Below, piece after piece: positions 24,801 through 38,065 of a DNA stretch of 64,000 nt; position 1 is the first letter of the stretch, and each line of letters starts with the position of its first letter. The stretch comes from Helopsaltes ochotensis (Eukaryota > Chordata > Aves > Passeriformes > Locustellidae): positions 186,001-250,000 of the forward strand of contig VXBM01000218.1 in the NCBI GenBank assembly GCA_013400155.1, written 5' to 3'. A program made the translations under genes and the position numbers. The notes beneath the pieces were generated by a model. That model ran no database searches. It saw only the letters and a program-made list of their open reading frames with translations, and was not told the origin of the DNA.

Positions 24801-27800
24801 CTTCAGTCTGCGTAGAACTTACGGTTCATTACCTAAAAATCCCCATAACTCATTGAACTCACATAAGTGATATAGATGTTAGACATTACTCTCCCCTACT
24901 CAAAGACTGCACTACCTGCCATGGAGCCACATAAATTATAAATTTTACTTGGTCTCTCAAAGGTCTTGAATTCTACTTGTATCAGGGGACTCCCTTTCAG
25001 AATAAAGAATAGTGCTTCTTGCTGCTGTCAGTTCTGATATTATAGCTAAGGGTCTTGGCGATATCATTTTTTGAATTGTGACAGGCATGATTACAAGAAG
25101 GAAATGCAGTGGAACCATAATGATGTTACTTATTTTGTATTGAGACAGCACTCAGAAGGCAAGAAAAAGTAGAAGCATGTTCTGCTAGGCATTGCACAAA
25201 CACAACATAGCAGACAGTGACTGCCCTGAGGAGATTACAGTCTCAGTAAAGTTTACAAAAAGAGTAGGGAGTAAATGACATCCAGTACTATGATTCTCTT
25301 TCTAGTTTTACTGATAAATGACTGCATACCCCCCCTAAATTATTTTATTTGATGAAGAGATATTTCAAATCACTAACGCAAAGGAAGGAATTTTGATAAT
25401 CCAACAAACCCTATACTTTAAGCCTCAGACAACATTAGTAAAAGTGCTGTTTCTCATACAGAACAATTATTGTACCTTCTGGCTTACATTCAATGATGAA
25501 TACCTGGGAGCTGTGCTTAAAACAACTTGTTTAGCACCATCACCTACCTTGCTTGCCTTCCATGTTTAGCAGACTGGAAAGGGCCCAACATGGAAAACTT
25601 CATAGCCCATCCCACGCATCCCTGTCCTAAAGAGACAAAATCAGGCCAAAAGGAACACTGCTAGTCATAGCAATGCACATGTTTCTGTAAAAAGAAGTTT
25701 TCTATTCCTTTTCTGTTACCCCAGTATTATAAACAGCACTTCTAGTACAATAAAAGTCATGTTTTTTTTGAAGTGCAAATAGAGAAAGGTCAGATATTTT
25801 TTGTACAGAGAATTTCATCAATCTCCTATGTAAAGGAAAATCCCTAATACTGCAGCTGCAGCCAGATTCCAATGCTGTTGAACTTCTTGAAGTTCACAAT
25901 TGCCCCAAGGAAATTTTTTTTCCCAGTTTCATAAATCTCTGTTTTTTTAATGAACAAAAACCAAACAACAATGTGAGCAGTTGGGCCTGAGCATGTGACT
26001 TTGTGGCCAGCAGGAACTTTGCCAGTGACCTTTGTGATCCCAGGAGGAGTAAAGCCAATGCACACATGAATTCCCATGCTTTTCCCTCTTCACCGCTGGA
26101 TCTGCTTGTATCTCCTTAAACGCTGTGCAAATCAGAAACATTGATTTCCCTCAATGCCTAGGTCAACATCTGTAATGATTTAATAAAAAGCTTGCTCTCT
26201 GAGTGGGTTTCTCTCTGTGATGATATCCTTCCACTCCGTTATTTCTCTTCTCACTTCTTAAACTGAATAAAGCAGTAACCTTCAGATTTTTAAAAATAAA
26301 ATTTTCCAATAATTTCATCATTATTAAATTAGATTTAATTTTCTACGTATGTTGATTTACCTCAGATGATGCAAATCCTTATTGAGGAGTAAGGTTTCTT
26401 CCTTTGACTTACATGCTTCTGATGCCTACATACAGCTTAGTCAGAGTTAAGGGTAATTAAAAATATTCCAATCTCATTCTGTGGCACTGTGCAGTTTGTG
26501 AAATATGAAGACCTTCCAATTTGTACTATTTTATATCTCAAGTCAATTGCTCTCTTTATTTTAAAATATGTTTGACCATTTTAGTGATCAAACCATCATA
26601 TCAAAGCACCAAATTCAAAAGAGCGATGAGGCTGTGAATGAGCTGCACTGCTTTCCTTTTCATGTGCCCACAGCTGAATTCTTTAGAAGGTCCCACTTTC
26701 ACAGTCAGCCTTGGCCTCTGCCCTCATTTATGTCATCAAACACAGCTGAGTCAAATTCAACATAAAATCTTTATTTTATCCCTTTTGAAAAAGCAACGTG
26801 TGAGAAAATTAGAGGACTGTTTAACTCAAGTTATAACCTCAGATTTCTCAGCAAGACAAGCTGTCAGAAAGTTCTACAGTCAAAGCAAAAATCAAACTAC
26901 CAAAATATCTTATACTCATTCTTTATGGAATGTTGTCACCTGAAGCAAATAGCTACCATGATTTTCAACAGAGTCCCATTTTAAAAGAAAATAAACCAAA
27001 ATATTTTAAACTGGAATATAATGGAAACACCACAACATCTCTCTGCCCCATTGCAAAATGTTTTCATTAAAGTTTGTAGAACAAATTCTAAAAGGATAAC
27101 TTCGTAAAAAAAATTATTATTTTCTCTGGAAGTCCTATGAAATGGTGTTGAACCAGATAGCAATTTTTGGGGTTTGTTGGTTCTTTTACCACAAGTGTTA
27201 CTTTTTCTCTGTCACTAAAAAAAAAAAAATCAATTAATGAAAGTATACTGTATCTTGTATGTTTGAAAGACTATACTTTCTTAATAAATTATTTTCTGCA
27301 ATCCAGAAAAAAACCCAAAAAGACTCTAAAAGAAATAATTTCTTTGTCATGCCATGGTCTGGAGTTTTGTTACTAGTTTGTAAAGAATATAGTTTTAGTA
27401 TTCTATAAAATATATTAATTGTGTGTGTCTGTGTGTAATTGCATACATGTTATGATGTGCATTATCCCATCCACATTATAATATAGAGTAGTGTGTTTGT
27501 ATTTGTAATGCACATGGAGTAGTGTGGATAGCAAAACGTAAACCACTGCCATGTTTTGAAGTATTGGGAATTAAGTCCGTTCCTTCCACAAACAAAGTCA
27601 CAGATAAAATTCTAAAATATGCAGAGATATGCAGAGATACATAAAACCCAGAATACTTATTGCATTATGACTCTTATTTCCTCAAATGAACCCAAACATG
27701 AAATCCTTAAGACACACAAAGCCCTCAGGACACACCTAGGATATGTCAAAAAGGGAATTATAAAAATTAAATATCTGCTCAAAGTATAGTCAACAGTCCA

Positions 27801-29099
27801 CTATTATTTTCAAAATGCTTAAGTCACTGGACCGTATGAAAGAGCTATTCTTATTAATCTTAACCCACTTAATCTAACAAAAAAAAAAAGTCTAATTACC
27901 ATAAATTTAGCTCTCTGACTCTTGCAGAACCTAAGCTAAATCCTAGCTCTATCCACCCAGACTTGGAAAATTGTATCACTAACACCACCAGGTTTAGGCA
28001 GAACCTCTTGATTCTTCCAGTCTCTCCTGTCTCCAGCCAGTGTTTACCAGTAGCTACTGGGGTAAATACCAATCCCAATCCTAAGAGCATTCCTTAACCA
28101 TATGAAAACCCCATCAGAAATCACATCCATGCCTAACCAGGCGGCCTGTGTCAGGTCAGCTCAGAATTTAGCCCAGAAGCTTCTTCTGGACATAAATTTA
28201 CCTTTTGTTTTCTTGGAGTCCTACTCCTAGAGGGGTGGTGCAAAACAGGCAAAAATATTCACATGAGATGTTCCTAATTATGAAAGTAAGAAAGTGCATG
28301 TTGGAGATAAATGAACATTTCTTACTCAGTGGTGCATGTCAAATCCTTTTTATCCCTTGCCCTTTCTGTTGTGGAAAGAGGCAAAGCATTTTAAAGAGAA
28401 AAGCAGTCCTATGAATAAAGTTGAAGGACCACTAAAGTATCTTCTTGGGAATTTTGCAATTAAATTTTATCACAGCAAAAAGAGATTACGATAAAAAATC
28501 AGGTCATTGGTCAATCAAGTAAGCATGCAAAAGCAGAAATGAAGTGAGGAGGAAATAATGCAAATCAACTTCAATTTTTCTAAGGAGAGAAGCTAAAGAC
28601 CCCAGCTACAGCAGGAGATGTATGTTTGTCCTAGGGTGACTCTGTGATGCTTGTGTGCCCAATCATTTGTTCTGTACCTTTTAAAAAAAAAAGTTCAAAA
28701 TTGATTTGGCCTGTCCTCCAAGCGCTGGGGATCTCAAGCTGACAGGACAACACAAAGTTGTTATTTCCAGTGATTTTTTTTTTCCACTTCCTGGAATATG
28801 AGTCCAAGCAGAAGCTACTGCCATTGTTTGTAACAAAAGAGCAGATAGGTTATGGACACCGTTCCTCTTTTATCACCTTTAGAACATGCCTGCAGACAAA
28901 GGAGCACATGTGAATGAATGCATGTTGATAATGCTCCAGTTCTTCCAACATTTTTTTCCAATATACTGAGCAAGAACAAACTGAAGCTTGATAGACTATA
29001 GTCTCAGTTAGAGAATTTGTCAAGCTGACATTTGAAACTTTAGATCTAGTCCAAATCTCAAAAACCCCCTTATTTTGTCAAAAATACATTTAATACTGC

Positions 29100-29115
29100 T
29101 TTTTTTTTTTTTTTT
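29100..29115 (+). repeat. T homopolymer
   Basis: Sixteen consecutive T, followed after AGAAAAATATTTTTGGG by an A run. Confidence 0.9.
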
Positions 29116-32100
29116 AGAAAAATATTTTTGGGAAAAAAAAGTCCTTCTGGGTTGTTTTTTAAAACTTATTTACAATATTTCAATATATGAGACTACATTA
29201 TACAACTGAATTTCAAATGCTTTATGTGAAAACTGAAAGCACACATATATGAGAACCATCCATCGCTGGAATTTATTAAAATGTAATCAAGATTGGTATT
29301 TACTATTTTGTCATTTTATTTAATTCAAAACATATTTTGGTTGCTCAAGTCATGCATGTGATGTAGGTGGATCTGTTCTGGTCTATTTCAATGAGCTTTC
29401 CACTGGATCTCATATACTGCGGAATTATGAGACGTTCTTATTGCTCAAATGTAAAAAACCCTGAAAGGGTTTCAGTCTTTTCATTTTGAAGGTTTCATTT
29501 TCTGCCATAGAAAACTCAAAGCATAGCCTAGTTTTAGTTGCCCTGTGACTGAACAGAAATCCTCATCCTACATTCTACATTTTATAAGTAGAACCCTTGG
29601 CACAATTACACATTAATTGACTCATTCTCATTGGTATTTATAAGATAAGAGCTTTTTTTCGCACTGCATTTATATTCTATGGAGGCTTAGTTTTTAAATA
29701 ACAAAAATAAGAACATTTCTTACCTGGTATTCTTCAAATTCCTTCAAACTGCATCTCTAACAAATTATTTTCCCTGATGATATTTTAAAAAAAGCCCTCA
29801 CAACACAAAAATCCCCACATCAACATGTGAGCAGGAGGGCCGTGAATTAGCTGCCATTCTCCCAGAACTGGTAGTCTCTCTTGAGACAATGGCATTTACC
29901 TGCCTGCAACTGCATATCAAGACATCAGCAGTCCAAAAAATGTGAGTTGTGAACTACATTAATTGTGCATTTCTTCTCATTTTTATTGAAATGAAACACA
30001 TAGTGAGACACAGCCTTCCATCCCTAAGAAAATGGCAAGGAATATAAATACAATAGTAGAAAAGGTTATTCACCTTGCATTCTTTTATGAGACAGTAATC
30101 GCTTCTCTGAGGTATTGCCAAATGCTTCTGGAAACACTGGCTATGTGATCCCTGAAGTGTTCACAGACTTGCATCCACAGGCCTCTTTGACTGAGCTCCT
30201 GATCAAATTCTTTCACTGGATCCCGGCTAAAATACAAGATTTCCCCCCATGTCAGAGAGGGGAGTGAATGGAAAGCCCAGGTTTTTAAAGTCAGGTATCA
30301 GATCTCAGAGGAGAAGCAGCGACTCCCACCTGAGGGGCAGTTAAATTACATCCAGAGGAAGAGGAAGCAGTTTGCAGGGACTACATGAAATGACTCAAAG
30401 GAAAGATAATCCTTTGCAGCTTGATGCCAGCTTTAGAAACTCAGTACCAGAGAGGATCAAGAATGTGTCCAGCACACCAGTCTTTCACTTTCTTACCCCC
30501 AGAGCAGGAGATCTGTCCTCAGGCAGATGGCTATTATCACCCAAACTCCTTTCTCCTCCAATACTTATGGAAGCTCCTGTTCTCCCTGGTCATGAAGAAA
30601 GCAGAACACAGGGTCCAGAGGACTCTCCCAGGAACTGCATTTCTTTATGCTCTGTCTTTAGGACTAGAATTAGGTTAAAGTTCTCCAACTCCCTGAGTCC
30701 TTTGATCTTCCTTGCCCAGAGGCTGGGAAGAACATCACATTACAGGGAAGTCTGATGTTGAAGAGCAGACTGTCATAGATCATAAATTGACTCTGCAAAT
30801 GTATTTCCCACTTCTAACAAAGGCTGTGCTGATTCTGTGCTGCCTTTCAAGTAGAAGAGTGACAACATTCCAGAAATAACGTAATTTCACCGTTCTGAAT
30901 GAATGACAAAAGCCCTCATGGAAACCAGACACCTTAGATCAAGATCATTTGAATTATTTGTAGGCCGCTTTTATCCTTTGCAACTTTCCAAGATAAAGAA
31001 AGTAGGATTGAGACCTATCCAGCCTCACACACTCTATCCTGCTTACACTGATCTTTTGTGCCTCTGAGAATTTGGAGCCCCATCTCTTTTGACTGCCTTT
31101 AAAAATAAAATATTGATTTTTTCTCATGAGGAAGAAAATGGATATGATTATTTATGTCCTCTAAGGATCTAGCACAAAATTTTTGCCTAAAAAGTTCACT
31201 CAGTTCTGCCATGTTTGAAAACACCGTCAATCTAAATTAGCTCTAATTTTCCTGGTTCTTTCACTGCTTAATATATTTTCCCATGAAGCTATTCTTTTGG
31301 GCCATGAATTTTTTTTCCTTCTTTTTTCAACTGAGTCTCAGCTAATAGAAAAATATCTCTTCCATCTGGTGAGAACCTCAGGAGCCTACAGCAGCAATAA
31401 AGACAAAGGTCACAAGCTTATGCCACAACTTTACTTTTAAGAAAACATTTCTCCTGGAGTTGTCTTCTCAAAATTATTGCATATCAAATATGATTGCTGA
31501 GGGAAACAGGGAGTATTTCTTGAATAACAACAGTTTCTTCTCATTTCTGTTTTACACTTAAATTGTAATACCCTCTGACACAATTCTCTTTGAACTGTAT
31601 TTCTGTAATATATTTTGAAAAAGTCATTTTATGATGAAAGCTTAAGCTACCTTGTGAAAAAAAAGAGAATATTTTCATGAAATTAAAGGGGGTCTTTAAA
31701 AAAGGAAGGTTAAAAGGACATTGTGTTACGCTCCAGAATAACCTTAATAATCTTAATTCTTACCGCTTTAGTGCAGATCTTGCGAATCTTACAATTTCCT
31801 CCCCATTCCCTCTTCCCAAAATTACTCCTTCCTGGGACCTTCGGAGTCCTGCTGTGTTTTATCTTCTACAACATCCATTTTTCCCCACAAAATTCTGTCC
31901 CAGCATTTGTTTCAAATAGAGAAGCTTATTTTCAGAGCATAATTAATAAAATCAGGATAATAAGTATATAAATCTCAGCAAGACACACTGTATCAAAACT
32001 GCCTATCAGAAATCTCATCCAATTTTCCAAACTAATTTTCCTTTAGTTTTCATAAAAGTAAAAACCTTGAAGCACTGAGGACATGAAAACTCTGGGATTT

Positions 32101-32358
32101 TCACTCCTAGAAGACCTCAAGCAGAACGGTCTATGTCCTGCTGGAGTCCTTCTTTAAAAGAGCTCATATTTAACCTACAACAGTCAGATCCTTTCCTAAG
32201 ATAACTACAATATTCCATCCAGGAGGATGACTTGGGAACACCTCTGCCAGTTCTCTTAGCAAGGAAACATCTTCATTTATTCCTTGCAATTTCAGAAGGC
32301 AAGGAGCAGCTTTTCTGAAGGATACCTGGGGCCTGTTCCTCTTGGGTCCCCAGTAAGC

Positions 32359-32369
32359 GGGGGGGGGGG
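32359..32369 (+). repeat. G homopolymer
   Basis: Eleven consecutive G after CAGTAAGC. Confidence 0.9.
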
Positions 32370-35300
32370 TTTCAAAATTTCTGTTCCAAGAGTTGCATGG
32401 TTAACAGTGGGAAGATAGATAAGTCTGACGCTGCACCTCAGATCCCTTCATTTTCTTCATACTTGGAGAAAATTCTCTCAAAGATAGAAAGGAGATGTAA
32501 CAACTGCTTAACTTGCCAGCTAAAGGTAGAATTAAGTGAAAAGCAAATCCCCAAATATGAGTTTTAATTACAGTGGTATGACCTGTTATTCAAATCTCCT
32601 GAAGACCTTACTGGAAGCACTGCATAAATTGCTTTCCTACCAAGATGGCGAGAGATCTAAGAATAGAAAAGGGAACAATCTCTCATATAGCAGATATAAA
32701 ATGGATATTGACACTGTGACTTTCTGTATTACAAAAACCCTCAGAACCTCAATAAGAATCATCTGCTTATTAATTTATGTTACAGCTGGTTATGTTAGGC
32801 TTCTAGAAAAGACCGAGCTTTGCTTAGGCTGTTTTTCACTGTCTTTATTTACAACCTAAGCAGACACTAATTGAGCTGCAACATCAATCTGACAACATCC
32901 TGACAGTCCCACACTGTCAGCCAATTCTAGGAAAAACTTTACCTCCAATATATGGCTAAAAGCCTACTACCATTTTCCTATAATTTGTGGCACGTCTCTT
33001 CTCTTTCGGATGGCCTCAACTTCTGACCTCCTGCCTCCCCCATTAAAATTCTACCTGAAGCAGTCATTGTCACTTTCTGACATGCAGGGGTCCGTGGAGC
33101 CAGGAAGGCATTCCATGGTGACCTACATAAAAAACCTGCGGAGCCAGCACAAGGGCACAGCCGAGTGCCCTCAGATGTCAGGTCTTGTAAAGGAACCCCT
33201 GGTGTCACCACTTCACATGGAGTTAAGGTTTTGCAGGAGAAAAGGTGTGCAGAACTGGGACCAATTTCTGTGGTGAATTATTATTATTCACCTTTGCTTG
33301 CCTTCACTGAAAAGCCTTGCTTGATGGCCTGCTGACACCTTCACAGAAAAAGAATGTAGGGCAAGACCTCATTCAGCCATCCCTTTTCAGAATCAGGAGT
33401 GCTTGACATTGTCGGGAAGAGCAGACCTCTGTCAACAGCCACAGAAAACTAAACTGAATCTTTAGTGGACCTTTTCTCTTTCTGACAGGCACACAGGAAC
33501 GCTAGAGCAGCTATTCTTTTCCAACAAAGTTATTTGTGTGACACTTCTTTTCCAGTTGTCAGCTTCTCATGTGTCAGAGGCAGTACCACACACGCGTGGG
33601 CTGTACATTGGTGTGGGATTTGGGCTGCCCTTTCTGCATTAATGCTTTTCAAGAATGGGTATTTATTTTTGGAATTTTCACCAGACTTGGGGAAAATCCA
33701 AAACTGTCAGTGCCTTCAACATCTGCATTGAAATACTGCTTTCCTCTGTAATCTAGTTTCTACATGAAAATACCTGAAACTCAAAACACTCAAACCCTAA
33801 AAACACATAGTAAACTCTGAAATAAATATCACAAATTGAAAGGTGAATGGGGTTTTTTGTTATCCTTTTTTGATTACCAAACATCATCATAAATCTAACT
33901 TAGGCAATCCTTGTTTTAGTCTGAGGGGCCACCAAAAGAAGTTTTTGAGCACTGGTCAATCATAACTACTCTTGAAAATCTGTGGTGAAATCACGCTGGG
34001 AAAAGAGGCTACCCATAAAATAAAAATACTTTATCTACTCCTGTGGGTAAAGAAAGATGGAATTTTTTGGCATGGAATCCTTTCTAAAATCAGTGGGTGT
34101 TGGAGAAACACACAGATTTTGTTGCATGGATTTAATATCAAAAAGGGAGTCCCAAGGCTCCACTTGAGAAAGGAAAACACTTTTAAAGAACACTTCACTT
34201 TTTAATTTTTTTTGAGTCCCTATTAATTAGTAAGGAGAAATGCAGCACTTTTCATATATGTTTCATTAAAAATTGTTACCAAGATTTCTGTATTGCTGCT
34301 TTTTTCTCTATAACATCAGCAGATTTGCAGCCCATGGGTTATCCTGATTGTCTCCTGAGAATACTTGTGGAATGCTTGGCATGACATTTCATTGCACAGA
34401 TTTTGAAGATAATGTGTAAATAAATTGTCAATGATTTGTTTTTTCTGGGAACCAAGGTTGAAAAACTTGATGGTCTTACTAGGATTCAGAGAAAATCTGA
34501 TTTAATGTGCTGAGTCGTAATTTTCTGGAACATATTACGTAATATTTTCTCACCAATGTTCTTTGAAAAAAAGAAAAAAGTATTTTCTAGACAGTGAAAA
34601 TTAGATTTTCTGTATCAGTTTAGCGTGTTTTGTGAAACTAAAAAGATCCAAAAGTTATCAGTCTAGTAAGCAATAATAAACAATTAATTTAACCCTGAAA
34701 GATAACTGGTAGCATTCAAAATGCAATTAACACAATAAATAATTTTTAAATAAGGATTTGAATAGCCAAAATTGCCATTATAGAGTTGACTGCAGAAAAA
34801 ACAATGAATGGATTAAAGAAATATGTTTAAAATATAATAGAGCTACAGAGTAAATTCGAAAAACTGGATTGAAGAAACTAGTGAAACACAGTCAGTGAAT
34901 AAGACAAAGATCTCATATAAACCTACTTCTTTTTACTTTGGTAAACCCCACAGTTCTTTAGCTGATTAGTTTTCATTTGATGATCAAAAGCAGCACCTTG
35001 TATGACTTTCACAGTGATTTTGTCCTCTCAGTTGTAGACATGGTTCTAAGTGATGTTTTTAGATCTCATAAGGGAATTTGCCTTGATAGATCCAAGCCTT
35101 TTTGCTGTAGCACATTTTCCTTTCAAGTGTGGCAACCTTTGAGACATGATAGAACATTTTCCATTAAACAAAACAAACAAAAAACAGGCCTAATTTTTCT
35201 TTGGGAAGGTAGATTTTTATGTTTACTGTACCTGAGGACCAGAAGATGGATATTACACCAACAACTGGCTTTGTTACCTTGATGAGAAAGTTCCATTGTG

Positions 35301-37789
35301 TAACCAGTGATGCGGTGCCAGGGTAAACTGCACAGGAGAGCTTTATCTTCAAATTAAATAAACTTGAGGACAATGTCAGGCTGTCAGGGCTGCCCCCTCA
35401 CATGCCAGCGAATTACCCACTGCAGAAATGATCAGTGACCTAAATCTCCCAGCTAAAGAAAGATTGTTGGTTCTTTAAAAGAAGTCCTGGCTGTGCTATT
35501 GCTAGACCAGGAAAAATGAGACCTGAAAGCCATGAAAGACTAGGAGTTTACTTGAGACATGCCAAGATAATCTCAGTAAAGCTACTGCATAAAAGTCAAG
35601 GAGAAATGAGTAGCTCCCTGGATATTCCAAGGATTTTTAGAGATGTGTCTGTTGTACATATTCCCTGGTGTCTGCTCCAGTGTCTTTCACAGAGCAAGTT
35701 CTCACTGCTGAGCACAACTTCTGCCATGGCATTAAATCTGTTGCCTCAAACCCATGGAAGACTGACGCCTTTAACATCAAATTTTCCCCTGCCATTTCAA
35801 TAAAATCAGCCAAAAATTTCTGATGTTATTGGAGGACAAAACCAGACATGACTATATGAACCTTGTCTTCTTCGGAAAGTGGATTAAAAGATTTATTAAG
35901 GTGCCTGGCACTCTGACCTGCAGAAAAAAATCATGGCCCAGGCATCCAATATCACTGTGAGCATATTAGTAGGGCATAAATGGCAGTGGAGAGGGACCTC
36001 TGTCCCACCTCCCACCTTGCTTGGGATTCACTGTGTGATCTACAACTCTAAGTAATCTTGTGTATTTCAGAGAAAGGAAAATATAAATAAACATGCCAGA
36101 GACCAAGTTAGTGTGAGAGGAAGGATTATCTCAGGCACCTGACTGAAGTCCTGACACATGACACTTCATTGCAGTCATTATTTCAATGTGGAGACATCTC
36201 TCTCCAGCTCCAAGATACTGATAGGCTCCTGCTGAGATCAAACCCCCAACATTCTCCCCTGTCCTATTTCAAAATATCTCATAACTTCATATTCAAAGAC
36301 ATCTACATAATAAAATTCTCTACAGCCTTATTGACTGATCTATTGAAAAATAATGAAAAAGGAATTCTATAAATTCACATAGCTTGTTTTCTGCCCATTG
36401 TTTAAACCCCTTCCTTTCTATGAATTTCCATTTCATACAGAAACCAGAACTGAGCACTGTTTCTCACTAAAAATTCTGTATGTGGTCATTCCAGGATGGA
36501 AACCAATCTTTCCCCCAGAGCATTGTGCTGAAAGCAAATGTTGATGTGATTACTGAAAATGTATTTAAAAAAAAAATCACAAAAAGGCACAGCCAAAACC
36601 AGATGAAGTATTTCCACTCATCCTTTTTCACATTTTAACACTGCAGTTTTATAAACTGGTTTAAGTAATCCATGTAGGACATTCTTGTTCAGACAAGCCC
36701 ATCTCAAGATTGTGATTTCAGAACAATACAAGTGAGAGAGAACAAATAACACACTGAAGCAAGATTCAAACCTGCACAAAGGATGTCTGCTAACATCAAT
36801 CCATCCATTATCATCAGCTTCCTCTCCAAGCCAACATACTTGATTTGCAGTTACAAAATAGCATCAACTTTACAGAACCTACCAGATTCCAAATCCCACT
36901 GGGGAGCCTGAACTTTATTCTGCCATATCTTGTACTGAAATCCATCTGTTTCCAGGACACACACTTTCAAGAAGAAAATGTACTGAAATGAAATGAATGA
37001 AATAGATGCTGAATACTTTGTGCTGGCATTTAGTAGTCAAAGGGGAAAATAGGTTAAATATTTTATCTCTACAGGGAAAAAAAATGCGGTATTTTTCAAA
37101 CTTTCATTCTTCTGTTTGGAATCTATCCCAGCTACTTGTACACATTCACTGTGTCAGTATCTGGGAGTCTGCCCTACCCCAAGAGCTTTCGTCTTAAAAC
37201 CCCTCTGAGAGCAACAGGAGAGTCATGCCATTGGGACAGCTGGCACGGAAAAGGCTGTCTGGCCTAAACTTGCCAAACATTTCAACCCAATGCATAATCT
37301 GGGGCCACAGGAGCAGGACAGAGGCAAGAAAATCAAGGCACAGCTTGCACAGCAGCACACCAGGTGTGTGAGCTGAGCATCTCTGAGTGAAGGATGATGC
37401 TGTAATGCTGCAGATTTCTTACAGCTTTGGAGGCTGGACATGGGAAATGCTCTTTCGTCTCAGCTCAATTAGAGCAACACTGGATGGTGTAATTGTCTAA
37501 GCTGTAAAACAGTACTGTTGTCAAAACCACTTTCCACTAATTGCTTGTCTGCCAAAACCACATGGCTCATTCTGTCCTTTGCCAGATGTAACTGAGGAAA
37601 ATTCAGGTGTAACCAAAGTATCTGTCACATATATTTTGTTGCATCTCAGTTTGACAGCATACTATTAAATAACATGCTATGGTGCAACAGGAATATAGCG
37701 AGACTTCATAACTTTTCTATAAATTTAAAATTTCTGATGTCTTATACTTAAGAGGATGTGAAAGTTGTCCTCTTTCACCTTCCCCCCAG

Positions 37790-38065
37790 CAAACAGAGGT
37801 GTGAGGCAGGTAAGAGTCACTGCCTGCTGTGCCTTGTCAGGAGGCAAAAGGACTGCAGGCCCCAGGGATGGCTCCTTGCTCTCAGCTGGCTGTGCTGGGA
37901 GGGCTGTTCCCTGGGGAATGTGCTCAGTGTGCCAGGGCACTGGGGCAGTGCATCCCTTAGAGCTGGGCTGGGGATTGCTGCACTCCTCAGAGCAGGCTGG
38001 GCACGCTTCCTAGAGCGTCCTGCCCTTCTCTCTGCCATCACTCTGGGACTGGCCTGCCCTTTTTT
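37790..38065. other. GC-rich islet in AT-rich surroundings
   Basis: About 275 nt rich in CTG, CAGG and GGGCTGG words, sharply different from its flanks. Open frames exist in four frames at once, which is what high GC does to stop codons, so none is called as coding. It may be a regulatory element, an exon of a non-coding RNA or an old GC-rich repeat. Confidence 0.4.

Larger units (their letters stand above)
21839..37789. other. Gene-poor interval, only simple repeats seen
   Basis: No recognised gene or transposable element. Small tracts: GT-rich 27421-27436, T16 at 29100-29115, G11 at 32359-32369. The open frames (up to 127 codons at 30372-30755 on the + strand) overlap others in different frames and match nothing known. 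Confidence 0.45.

Noticed and set aside
30372..30755. 127-codon + strand frame
   Set aside because: Overlapped by another frame at 30421-30678, no family match, no good splice or start context.
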